Assembly: GCF_018873765.1 (NCBI RefSeq)
Contig: NC_057925.1
Coordinates: 3,736,927-3,800,926 of the forward strand
DNA length: 64,000 bases
Direction of reading: 5' to 3'
From: Telopea speciosissima
Taxonomy: Eukaryota > Streptophyta > Magnoliopsida > Proteales > Proteaceae
The position numbers were made by a program, and so were the translations under genes. The notes beneath the pieces are model-generated. The model had not been told where the DNA came from. It saw nothing but the letters and a program-made list of their open reading frames with translations, and ran no database searches. Shown piece after piece: positions 35,736 through 46,063 of the stretch (the first letter of the stretch is position 1; each line of letters opens with the position of its first letter).

Positions 35736-36440
35736 AAAATCGATCCCTCTTTTTGACATTGATGTACTGTTAATTGTGAAATGGTTCTTCTTCTTCATTC
35801 TTAATATATATTTCAATTGTTTTTATGGAATGTTATGTATTTTAGTACTAAAATGTATGTAGAATACTTGTACCAAAAAAAAAAAATGTGTGTAGAATAT
35901 GTTATAAGAGAATATACAATAGGTTATAATATACGATAACAATCATTGAAACCAAACTACTGATTTTTATGGGTTTTTTCTTAATATAATGGTTTAAATA
36001 TAAATGTGTTTGCCCTAAAGTTTCAAGATATAATTCAAATGTTTGATCATCGAAATGGTCGTTTCAATTTTTGATCCAAATGGACCATATTTCAATCAAA
36101 ACTTCAGAATTTCACAGTATATTTTGATTCAACCAGGATTGAAATAGTTGTCAAAGTTGGAAAATTGAATATTTCTTGTAAATATGTGCTAAATAGACAA
36201 TATCTCTAGAAGCAAAATTTAAAAAACAATTGTGAGTCATCAAGGCATCCAAAAATCCTAAGGGTTCTCTGCTAGTGTAAACCCATTTTCACAACACATG
36301 AAAAATGAAAAAGAGAAAGCAAAAAATGGGACCACTGCATAGGTTGAGGTCCTTTGATTCTAATTAAGAAAGAGTTATTGAATTGAAAGTTCATGAGATT
36401 TCATGCTATTGTGGGTTCACAATGTCAGTTCTCAACAGCA
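35736..36440. other. Intergenic, AT-rich
   Basis: No gene. At about 36025-36210 GATCATCGAAATGGTCGTT and TTTCAATCAAAACTTCAG-like motifs resemble a degenerate MITE also suggested at about 54620-55230 by wording such as GACTGAAATGTTGAAATTTC. This assignment is weak. Confidence 0.3.
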
Positions 36441-36536
36441 TTTTTTCTTTCTAACAAGAGTAATCTTCACTTCTTGAAATACGTTATTCATGCATCAAAA
36501 TTCTATTATAAAGATTACTCTTGTTAGAAAGAAAAA

Positions 36537-36538
<2 letters not shown>
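36441..36538. repeat. Inverted repeat next to a GA microsatellite
   Basis: TTTTTTCTTTCTAACAAGAG and TAATCTT at 36441-36467 are matched by AAGATTACTCTTGTTAG and AAAGAAAAAAA at 36511-36538. The 27-bp arms are essentially perfect, with a loop of about 43 bp that carries the CTTCTTGAAATACGTTATTC motif of the neighbouring tandem array. Confidence 0.85.

Positions 36539-36541
<3 letters not shown>

Positions 36542-36626
<85 letters not shown>
36542..36626. repeat. (GA)n microsatellite, about 85 bp
   Basis: An uninterrupted GA dinucleotide run. It lies directly beside the inverted repeat at 36441-36538 and at the head of the degenerate tandem array. Confidence 0.97.
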
Positions 36627-36628
<2 letters not shown>

Positions 36629-36629
36629 A

Positions 36630-36997
36630 AATTCTATTATAAAGAGTGATCTTTTTTTTTTTTTAAATAATTATATTAAATCCCAAAGAAAATGAGAACA
36701 AAAAATTTAAGCAAACATGCGACCAAGAGACATTAGGCTCCAGATAAACAAAGAGAAAAACTATAGAAACAAAACATCAAATTTTCAAAAGTGGATCAAC
36801 CAAAAAAAAAAAAAAAAAAAAGAGCAATAATGAGCTCACACTACAACCTTTCAAAAGGTATCAGAATTTCCAAAGAGTGATCATTTACTTATTGTGATTG
36901 AAATGCATTATTCACATCTTAGTCGTGAAATGTTAACAATGATCATTTACTTGTTGAAATGCATTATTCACAGTCTTAGGCATGAACTGTTTCTTAA

Positions 36998-37032
<35 letters not shown>

Positions 37033-37422
37033 ACGAAAATCAAATTCTGTTCTAAAGAGTGATCATTTTCTTCTTGAAATGCATTATTCACGTCTTAGGC
37101 ATGAAATGTTTCTTAAATAGAGTGTGAGAGAGAGATCCCATGAGAATCAAATTATGTTCTAAAGAGTGATCATTTACTTCTTGAAATGCACTATTCACAT
37201 CTTTTTTTTTTTGGTAGAACATTATTCATGTCTTAGGTATTAAATATTTCTTAGAGAGAGAGAAATCTCCTATGGAAAATTAAATTATGTCTAAAGAGTG
37301 ATCTTATACTTCTCCTATGAAAAATTAAATTATGTCTAAAGAGTGATCTTTTACCTCCTGAACTACATCATTCGTGTCTTGGTGTGAAATGTTTCTTATA
37401 TTGAGAGAGAGAGAGAGAGAGC
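36630..37422. repeat. Degenerate tandem array with GA tracts
   Basis: At least six imperfect units of about 60-110 bp share TCTAAAGAGTGATCATTTAC, TTCTTGAAATGCATTATTCA, CGTCTTAGGCATGAAATG and TTTCTTAAATAGAG, each tending to end in a GA run (about 37001-37028, 37122-37133, 37254-37262, 37401-37420). An A run at about 36801-36821 and T-rich inserts interrupt it. The units look like expansions seeded by the (GA)n tract. Confidence 0.75.
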
Positions 37423-38053
37423 TGTCTGTAACCCTCCCTTTAACCTCCATCAATACTATGAATTAAAACTCCAAACCCTAGTACTGTTGAAATGGAAAGG
37501 CAAGCCACTAGGGTAGGTGTCCCCATGATCAAGAGCAGTTCTTCTTTAGGGAGGCACCAACTGGTGGAAACCACTTCCATAAAAAGCTTCCCAAGCTAAG
37601 AATGATAAGACTCTACTTGGGTACAGTATAGCCCACCTTCAAGCCCAGCCCACTAGTTGGTGTTCCTCATCATTAGTTTAAACCACAAGAACTCTCAACC
37701 ACTACTTTATTAGTAAACTGTACATGGCCCTACCATTTCATAAGTCATGTAGGAGATCATATTTGTCATTTCTTTGCTCGCAAAATCAAACAGAATGGAT
37801 AAGTGGATCTGCAGGTCACTTTGATTCACTATTGTTCGGGTCAAAATCCTCCACTCATCTAGAACCATCTAAGACAATTCACCTGTGGTGGTCTATGTGT
37901 GAAATTTAATTGCTTGTCTTAATCATATGCTCAGCCGATGGTTGATTTTTATTCTCTTACATTTTCATTTTCAGCAATTACATGGATACATATAAGGCTG
38001 AGGAGATGTGGAGAATGGTATCATTCATTGTTGTGGGTACGATGGCTTGAATC
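37423..38053. other. Intergenic
   Basis: No supported gene. A 61-codon frame at 37724-37909 has no domain. The 8-bp target duplication of the next MITE lies at 38046-38053. Confidence 0.35.
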
Positions 38054-38310
38054 TTGGGATGTAAATGGATCAGATTCGGCTCAGATAGTGCTATATCCGC
38101 ATTCGCATTCGATTAGTTTTCGGACGGATTCAGATAATGCTAAACGGATACGGACATGGATACAGATCGGATATTTTATCCGTTTACATGTAATATAGCT
38201 TTTCGGATAGCTATAGCCTATCCGTATCCACATTCATTTAGCTTTCAGTCGGTTTCGGATAGTGCTAAACGGATACGGACACGGATTTCAACTATTCATT
38301 TACGTCCCTA
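38054..38310. mobile_element. hAT-type MITE with 8-bp target duplication, copy 2
   Basis: The 257-bp element begins TTGGGATGTAAATGG and ends TTTACGTCCCTA. Perfect CTTGAATC duplications lie at 38046-38053 and 38311-38318. It aligns along its length with copy 1 at 9272-9529, for example GGATATTTTATCCGTTTACA and TAGCTATAGCCTATC. Confidence 0.92.
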
Positions 38311-40170
38311 CTTGAATCCCATCGCTTGCATTAGTGGGTTGATTTTGAAGTGTCATTAAGAGGCCTGTTGGAATCGGCTCACTTGGCACGTCTATCTTAG
38401 TTACTGGGGTCTCGATGAGCTAGTAGGTCCATGGCAGGGGTTTAGGGGGTAGTTCTCGAGAAAATTTTTTAGGCTATATGGGTATTTCTGTAATTTAACT
38501 GTATAAGGTTTCGTTATATATTTTTAGCGAAGCTTCTTTCCCTATAGTCAATCTGAGAGAGGTATGAGGATGAGCCACTGTAACCTTACTATCCATTAAT
38601 GGTAAAACAGATCTCATCTTACCGTGGATGTAAACAATCTTGTCAAACCACGTAAATCTTCTTGTGTGCATTGTGTGATTGTTTGTTCGTAATTTTGATT
38701 CATTTCTACATCATTATAGGTTCTATGTTTACCAAAGATTATGTGGATTGAACATCATATCTATTGGATTTTAAAGGCAAAACTAAATTATGTCCATTTT
38801 GAATTTGCCATGTACATTTTTCTCCTACACCTTATGGGGAATCTTCACATTTAAAAAATGTTCTATTTTTTTATACATAAAAATATTATGTGATAATTTC
38901 TATCATTGGATATATAAGATAAGGTGGAGCTAGGATTTTCCTTGAGTTGGCAAATAAAATTAAAGGATTTAATTTTTCTTCACCAATGGTAATTTGATAT
39001 TATGATTGTTCTGGGAAAATTGAATGTCATCATTAACTCTCATTCTCTATCGTTGAAGATCTGAAATAACTTTTTTTTAGTCTAGTCAGAGGGTCAGATC
39101 GTGTGGTTGAAGAAATTCTCTTTTCAACATGTGTTAAGAGAAAATATGTCCAAACGTAAACATCTCACTTAATTGATGTTAGAGATGATAACAAATGGAC
39201 TTTTACCCATAAAATTTGAGCCTCATTTGACATGTTACATGGCTAAAAATATGATAAGTTGTGCAACAATGCATGGCTCTCTCTATAAACACATAAAAAT
39301 TAATCTATTCCGAATTAATTAAATTGGATATGCTTGTAAGTGTATGTCTGTTCCAATTAACGATATAAGGGAAAAGTATCTTTGAACCACCACGATACCT
39401 TACACCCCTCCCAGAGATTTTATATTTAATTTTGAAAAAAAGAACCCTTAAAGGTATCGTAGTCCTACGCCTAAATAAAGAGGGACACAAAATGATCACC
39501 ACACCCCCATAGAAAGCAAAAATCCCACCCCTATTGATGTTTTCTCGCACACTCTCATTGACCTCGCACTAACACAAGAGTCACACTACTGTCAAGGAAC
39601 CCTCTCCCTTATTCTTCTCTTTCCTATAAGGGAGTAGGGTTCATTAGGTGGGATATTGATGCATCTTAATCAAGTTGATCAATATTGGATCAACTGTTAC
39701 TACAATTGGGACACTATATATATCTGACCCGTTGACTGTCTATCACCTCAAAGGCTCAATCCATAAAACATAAAAAACAAAAGTGAAAGAGATCAATGAG
39801 ATATGCCTATGATCGGTCACACTTCGCGATGGAAGAGAGTGGATGACAGGTTATCTCCCACGATAAGGACACCATTCACGTTTGATAAGTTGCTAAAACA
39901 GTGTAATATGGACCTGTCCTTATTACTCTCTTCTTATTACTTTGATATTCACCATTGACCTGTTCGTAATTATCACCTTCATCTTAATGGTTGGCTACGT
40001 AAATATATAGTAACTAAGGAAAACAAATTTTTTTTCCATTATTTTCCTACAGTTCTCTCTGCCATAGCGTAGCCTACGCCCAAGCAGGTGGGGGTTTATT
40101 TATTTATTTATTTATAAATAAATAATAATAGAAAAAAAGAATGCCATCTGATTGTGCAACATATGCCACT
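38311..40170. other. Intergenic
   Basis: No gene. A weak inverted arrangement at about 39365-39500 (CACGATACCTTACACCCC against GGTATCGTAGTCC) may be another decayed foldback. The rest is AT-rich with no recognised element. Confidence 0.35.
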
Positions 40171-40279
40171 CCTGCACCCAAATATAGGGGCACGTGAAAT
40201 GACCGTTGCATGCACTAAAAAATGGAAATGATCAGGGGTGCAACGGTCATTTCATGTGCCCTTGTGTCTAGGTGCAAGG
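40171..40279. repeat. Foldback element
   Basis: Left arm CCTGCACCCAAATATAGGGG and CACGTGAAATGACCGTTGCA; right arm TGCAACGGTCATTTCATGTG and CCCTTGTGTCTAGGTGCAAG. The stem is about 45 bp, nearly perfect near the loop. Confidence 0.8.
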
Positions 40280-40618
40280 ACGATGTGCATTGCAGGACTA
40301 GATGACGTTCTCTTTCCCATAATTATAATACGGAGGATCAAGTTTTCCTTCAGCTAAAGTCAAAAAGAGAATTCCTTGACAGAGGCCTTGAAATGGTGTT
40401 GTTAAGAGGATATCATGTAAAGGATTGAGGTATTATCAATCATTCACAGATACCTGAATAGAAAAGTACATTGATGGTTGTATGTTTCCTTCACCACATG
40501 ATAAAGAAAACTTTTCCATTTCCTAACAAATATCTGTTTGATAAGGTGTAGGAAACGCCTCATCCTCTTAAATACTTTTCCCATGACCGAATAAGGAAAC
40601 CTATGTCCCATTTAACAA

Positions 40619-40652
<34 letters not shown>

Positions 40653-40764
40653 GAAAAAAGCAAACAGAAAAGTGAAACTCTACTAAATGTAAGAAAACTT
40701 TGTGAACTTTATTTGGGTTTCAAGATGATGATGCTCTTTTTCAAATCTTACGTTAATAATTTTA

Positions 40765-41027
40765 GGGTAAATTACACACTACCCCTTGGTTTTCAAACAA
40801 AACTTAAATCATTCTCTGATTTTTAAAAACTCAAATCATCCCCTCAACAGTAATGGTGTTAGTGTGCTGTTAGTTATTGGTATAAAAAGATTATTTTACC
40901 CTTATACTAAAATATTATCACTTAACAGCATAAAACTAACGATAGTGACTAATTTATCATATTAGGGTCTAAACCAGGGGGTGATCTGAATTACGTTTGA
41001 AAACTAGGGGTGACATGTAATTGACCC
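40765..41027. mobile_element. MITE with GGGTAAATTACA termini
   Basis: The left end GGGTAAATTACACACTACCC and CTTGGTTTTCAAAC is mirrored by GTTTGAAAACTAGGGGTGAC and ATGTAATTGACCC. The 263-bp body has a CTTAACAGCATAAAACTAAC segment and no coding potential. Such termini are common in plant MITEs, possibly Mutator-like. A target duplication is not clear because T/A runs flank both ends. Confidence 0.8.
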
Positions 41028-41705
41028 TTTTTTTTTTTTATTGAAGGTAAAACATGTCATTTCATATTGTGTACCCGAAAAGATTGTGAAATAGTGAGAA
41101 CTCTTGAAAATGACTTGTATATCATTTTATAAAAAATTGAAAATTCTCTTTTATCCCTAACTTAAAGAAGGTAACATGTTCTAACTTCACATATAGAGTT
41201 GTCATTTGATTCAAAACAGAGAAAAACTTCGTATGTTTAAACCAAGTCACTTGAAAATGAAACAACTTCTTGTAAAAAAACTTAAAAGGACATATATTTT
41301 GTAAAATTGGATAATAATTCAAGGCAAAAAAAGCCAAAGAGGATAGAGAGGCATTTGATGGTCATATATTGATCGATCCACAAAGGATTGGTCAAGTCTC
41401 AATCCAACCGCACCAATATTAAATTTGGTGACTTTTGCTTGTTGGACCAAGTAAAAGAAAGGCCTATAAATTTGGTATCAACACCAAAGTTGTCCACTAA
41501 CCCTGAAGAGTTGTCATTAAGGATTTGGTCACATGTAGGCTGTAGGCTATATCTAAGGAGATTTTCCATTTCACAAATGATGAGAGTGACCTAATACATG
41601 TTCACGTGTCATAGATTTTACAATTGAAAAAATAATTTTTATTGAATCAAGTTGTTTATGATGAATATTTTTGCGAGTGTTATATGTTTTTAGGGAAGCA
41701 GTTTT
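41028..41705. other. Intergenic
   Basis: AT-rich; no gene, RNA or recognised repeat. Confidence 0.35.
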
Positions 41706-41848
41706 CTATCCGGGAGTGTGGCCTACGCCAGCATTCCCATATGTCTCTCTCTCCCCTCCTTAAAACAAGGGGGAAGAGGTGTCTTTTCACATAGGGAGGA
41801 AAGAGATAGATTCATGGGAGTGTTGGCGTAGGCCACACTCCCGGATAG
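41706..41848. repeat. Foldback element, GTGTGGCCTACGC subfamily, copy 2
   Basis: The left end CTATCCGGGAGTGTGGCCTA and the right end TAGGCCACACTCCCGGATAG are perfect complements over 20 bp. The stem continues through CATTCCCATATGTCTCTCTC. Same subfamily as 8222-8366. Confidence 0.92.
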
Positions 41849-42324
41849 AGATCTTTTACCCATGTTTTTATAAAGAATTTTTTTTTCAATGATTAAAATA
41901 TATTCGATGATATCGAATTCTTCCCTAAAATAAATAGGGGAAAGAATAAGAAAAAAAAATACATGAAGAAAATTCCACTACAAAAATCGAAGAGAATACA
42001 AAGCAGAACCAATCCAAAACAACCAGACACCTGAATCTACACAAGTGTACCTAAACAACTGAGAGGACTGGTCAAAGTACCTTACCCCTACCAAAACTTT
42101 ATCATTTCTACTTCTTATTCTTTAACAAAAGAATTAGTCAGTCACTTGGTTGTATTCCTAGTAATTAACTCTGGTTGTTGGAGGAATGCAAGAGTTTGAC
42201 TGGATCATTATCGTTTTTCTCACTTTGATTTTTGAAAGAAAATATCGAAAATACCCAAATTTAACGATGATTCTTTAAAACAATGGAAAGACTCACTCAA
42301 TCCTCCAATTCCCTCCAATTCCTT

Positions 42325-42428
42325 CCAATTCCTCACATAGGAGTAGAAATGATCACCCTACCCCACCTTGGGCAGTGTGTTCGGGCAGGAGGTAGGGTGG
42401 TCATTTCTGCTCCCATGTGAGGAATTGG
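42325..42428. repeat. Foldback element, CCAATTCCTCACAT stem
   Basis: CCAATTCCTCACATAGGAGT and AGAAATGATCACCCTACC face GGTAGGGTGGTCATTTCTGC and TCCCATGTGAGGAATTGG. The left side is preceded by short tandem copies of CCTCCAATTC. Stem of about 40 bp. Confidence 0.88.
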
Positions 42429-42607
42429 AGTGGGCAACGAATTGGAGGTGATAACGATTCTCAATCCACATGCACTATAAAGAGACCGTTAACTAGGGGA
42501 GAGAGAGAGAGAGGAGCTGCCCAAAATACAAAGAAAACCATGCATATAAATGTTGGGTCATGGGATAAAGTGGCTTTGGTTGGTCACATATAGCCTATCT
42601 AAGGGGG

Positions 42608-42778
42608 GATCTTTATCTTCTCCAGCTTCTTACCCGGTTAAGTTCCTCAATTCCTCTAACAAGGGGGGCTGAAATAACCACCGTACCCCTGCCCAAACAC
42701 TTTGTCCGGGTGGAATCCACCACCCCCTATAAGAGGAACTGGGACTTGGACCGGGCAAGAAACTAGAAGAGATAATTT
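42608..42778. repeat. Foldback element, long imperfect
   Basis: GATCTTTATCTTCTCCAGCT and TCTTACCCGGTTAAGTTCC face GGACTTGGACCGGGCAAGAA and ACTAGAAGAGATAATTTTCC. The centre holds CCACCGTACCCCTGCCC and GGGTGGAATCCACC. Confidence 0.7.
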
Positions 42779-43389
42779 TCCATCTAAGGGATGTGATTGA
42801 TTGATTCAAAATTTTTTTGATGAATCCTGCGAGTTGGGTTTTTTTTTTTTTAAATCTTTATAAAAAATAAAAATCCTGCAAGTTTTTTTTTTTTTTCAAT
42901 AAAAATATAATCATATAAACCACACACCAATCCCAAAAGATTAACCGACTTTTAATCTAGAAAAGAGATCTTTACTTTACTGAGTTGGTAACGTTTACTT
43001 AAAACACTAATTAGATCCAGGTTTTTTTTTTTGATAAAAATTAGATCCAGGTGCCTTATGGAGTTATGGTGCTGACCCCATTTTTTCACATTTGGCACAC
43101 AACACATTACACTTGTCAAGAAAAAAAATGGTTTTTCGGTTTTTCCCCTTGACGTGCAGCGATATTATATGATTTATATCCTTATATCTAACAGACCATC
43201 TTTCTCATCTTTTTTTCTGTTAAAGAGATCCCATTAAAACGGAGTTTCCAAAGGGTTTATTGCATGAAACCACAAACTGAAACCGTAAAAAATGGCAAAA
43301 CACAATCCCATTAAAACGGAGATTTCAAAGACCTAGTTTCATGACTCAAGTGCAAGGCCACTCACTGTTTATAATAAATCTCTCTCTCC
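42779..43389. other. Intergenic
   Basis: AT-rich with T runs at about 42840-42852 and 42882-42895. A short duplication ACTAATTAGATCCAGG / AAATTAGATCCAGG straddles a T run at 43005-43051, as expected for a small retroposed insertion with target duplication. GAGATCCCATTAAAACGGAG recurs at about 43225 and 43305. No gene. Confidence 0.35.
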
Positions 43390-43702
43390 GGCAACACTCT
43401 CTGTAACTCATCTCACTCATTTCTCTTTCTCTCTCTGAATTGAAACAGTTTCCGCCAAAACAAAAAAGCTTTCATTCCTTGGTGGTTAGAGTTCATGCAC
43501 TGTAGAAGAAGAAAAAACAGTGACATCTGCTGCTGTGAAATTCAAACCCAGTTTTAACCCTAAATGACAAAAAATTCCTCTGGTTCCTTTAGTTTTCCGG
43601 TGATTTCTTGGCCAAATCTTATACCTGATATCCGATCTTCACTAGTTTCCGGCATCAACTGGGAATACATCACCTTATCAGTCACCAAATCACGTAAAAA
43701 GG
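43390..43702 (+). other. Orphan first-exon-like sequence
   Basis: A pyrimidine-rich leader (TCTCTCTCTGAATTGAAAC region) precedes an ATG at 43564 that opens a 46-codon frame (MTKNSSGSFSFPVISWPNLI, then GINWEYITLSVTKSRKK). The frame ends at a good splice donor, AAAAAGG followed by GTAAGTGGG near 43702. No downstream exon could be joined and no family is recognised. It could be the 5' remnant of a lost gene, an exon of an unseen gene, or chance. Confidence 0.3.
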
Positions 43703-44489
43703 GTAAGTGGGTCACATACTTAATCTTTATAGCTCATCTTAGGTAGTAATGGATTTTAATTTCTTGGAGCAATATATAGGTTTTTTTTTTTAATTTTTTT
43801 TTTCTTTTGATTGATTTCTTGCATTAATGAAGTGAACTATTCCTTAATTAATTGTCCAATCAAGGGGACCCATTGGATCTAATTTTCAAATTTCAACTTC
43901 TCCTGCCATTGTATCTTCCCTCCTTTTTAATATGGGGAAAAGGGTTCCCTATGACCTAGGTTTAGGGGAATCTCCCACACCGCACCAATCAATCCATATG
44001 GAAACCGTATAGATAGTCAAGGTAAGAGAGAAAACAATAAATAGAACCCATGTGAGAGAATGATAGTAATTTGGGGTGGAATTTTTTTTTTCCTCATAAA
44101 ATATTAATTTAAAAATTTAAATAACCAACCAAATTATTTTGTTAATTTGATTTATAAAGATACCCAATAATCAATTATGTGTAGTATTTGAATTAATTAA
44201 TCTTGGTTTGATTTTAAGTTTCAATATATCTGTTCATCATTTCATGCATGGACAATTGAAGATGAGACAATTAGCTTAACGCAGTTATAGACAACTACCT
44301 TTGTATTTACTCTTGTTACACAAACTTGTAAGAACCAAGAAGGGCCAACAAAAAAAACAGAAAAAGTGAAAGAGCCTTCCGAGATAGAAACCAATTTCAA
44401 GTTTGATTTCAACTTTCAAAGTTCTTTGTTTTCCATTAACTTGAACTCTTTCTTGTTTGTTGGGGTTTTGGGTTATTTCACTTGACAAG

Positions 44490-44900
44490 TTAGGAGAAGT
44501 GATTGTTAGAAAAACAACGCCCAGAAATGAGGATTTGCAGAAGAAAATGAAAAGAGAAGAGAAGAATCAAACAAACAAACACACAACATAGAAATTTTAC
44601 GTGGTTCACCCTCAAATATCACCTTAACCCGCTCAACGAGATAAGAACATTTTATAGAAAAGCCCTAACCCATAAAATGATAGAAATGCCCCTAGAAACC
44701 CAAAAATGACCACCTGATCAGGGTCGGACCAGAATTGAACATATGTCGAAATACATATCGATTCGAAGCTCTTGACGAGCTCTATTGGACACACTGCCTA
44801 TGGTAGTGATGTATACACCTTTTTGGCCATCCGGACACGTTTTGAGGCCGAAACAGCCCTCCAAAGATCCCCACTGCACTTTCTGGACTGAGATTAGGCT
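44490..44900 (-). repeat. Retrotransposon LTR-like fragment, orientation inferred
   Basis: TTTTACGTGGTTCACCCTCA at about 44596, followed by CACCTTAACCCGCTCAACGA, is wording typical of plant copia-type LTRs and short LTR elements. A similar ACGTGGTTCACCTCACAG occurs at 50216. No coding sequence or paired LTR was found, so a solo or truncated LTR is likely. Confidence 0.4.
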
Positions 44901-45773
44901 TCACCAATAACAGTGATTACCCTTTGGTGTCCTCACTTTTTTCATATCTCAATCACATAAGCCCTCTTACAAAATAATCTCTCCCCCCCCCCCCCCCCCA
45001 AAACCAATCACTATCTCACTCATCTCACTCATCTCTTTCTAGTTTGATTGGGTTTTGGTTTTTTTTTTCCCACTAAACAGGTTAGAAGAAGAAATGGCAC
45101 CCTTTTGAAGAATGGGTAAGGGGGCTACTTAGCAAGTCAATATGTTATATGTGTGATATACTATATAATCTATTAGAACTGTATTTGTTATCTCAAGAAC
45201 AATTTTGATTGTTACACAACTAATCAAACATTATGTATTAACTCTGTAAATTTAAGTATACATTTTGTTAGATAGAATTGATTATAAGTTAGACAAAGCC
45301 ATTAACCCAGCTAAGTTCCATAGTAGTTTAGAGAATTGGTGATATTGGACAAGTGGGTGCATGGGTCAGTTATCACATCTTAATAAATTAGACTTTTTGC
45401 AGTTTAGGTTCATTCAAATGATCACTGTTTTGTGTGTGCTCCTTATGGATAGTGATGTAATTACTAGTAGACCTTAGAAGAAGACAATATTAGAAGACAA
45501 GAGAAAGTTCAAAAGGAAAAAGAAACCCAAAAAGAATTTGGGAAAAGGGTCGAGAAACAGATATCATTTTCAAGGTGTAATGAAACAATTAATCCTCCTC
45601 CATTGATGAGAGAGAATTCATGGAAGACGAGACCCAGTTCTTGGCAGAGATTCTTCCAACAATCCAAACCACAGTTGTCCTCCTTTGCTATCCACCAATA
45701 TTTTCTTCATTTCTTTTGAAACAAACAAATATAAGTATCTGAAAATGACACACACTCTGTCTCTCAGTTTTCT
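44901..45773. other. Upstream region of the NPF gene
   Basis: Contains a C run at about 44983-44999, short tandem CTCACTCAT units at about 45011-45033 and a splice-like TTTCCCACTAAACAG before GTTAGAAGAAGAAATGGCAC near 45081, which partly resembles the real first-exon context at 46050. No gene supported. Confidence 0.35.
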
Positions 45774-46063
45774 CTATATATTCTCATCCCTCCCTCACTT
45801 CTCTAAGTAACTCTCTTGATCATCACCACCAACTCTCTCTCCATTATTCAGTTTTCCTTAGGCCTCTCCTTCTCTTATCGCGTGAACAGTTCAGCTGTAT
45901 TAGTAATGTTTTCCTTAGTGCTTTCTAAAGTTTTAATCTGATGGTGGCTTTGGAGCTCATAAAATTTCCTTTATATGGTTTTTTTTTGCTTCAAACCTGG
46001 AATCATTTCATTGCTAGATGCTAACCCAACATTTCCTATTGTGATGTGCAGAAGAAGAAATCA
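45774..46063 (+). promoter_or_regulatory. NPF gene TATA box and 5' UTR
   Basis: CTATATATTCTC at about 45774-45785 is a TATA box candidate. Pyrimidine-rich leader sequence (CCTCCCTCACTTCTC) follows, as expected after a transcription start near 45810. TGTGATGTGCAG just before 46052 looks like a splice acceptor, suggesting a 5' UTR intron whose donor is not clear. Confidence 0.5.

Noticed and set aside
36542-36626. GA repeat region as a CRISPR-like array
   Set aside because: It is a simple microsatellite with degenerate satellite units; spacing, repeats and organism do not fit CRISPR.
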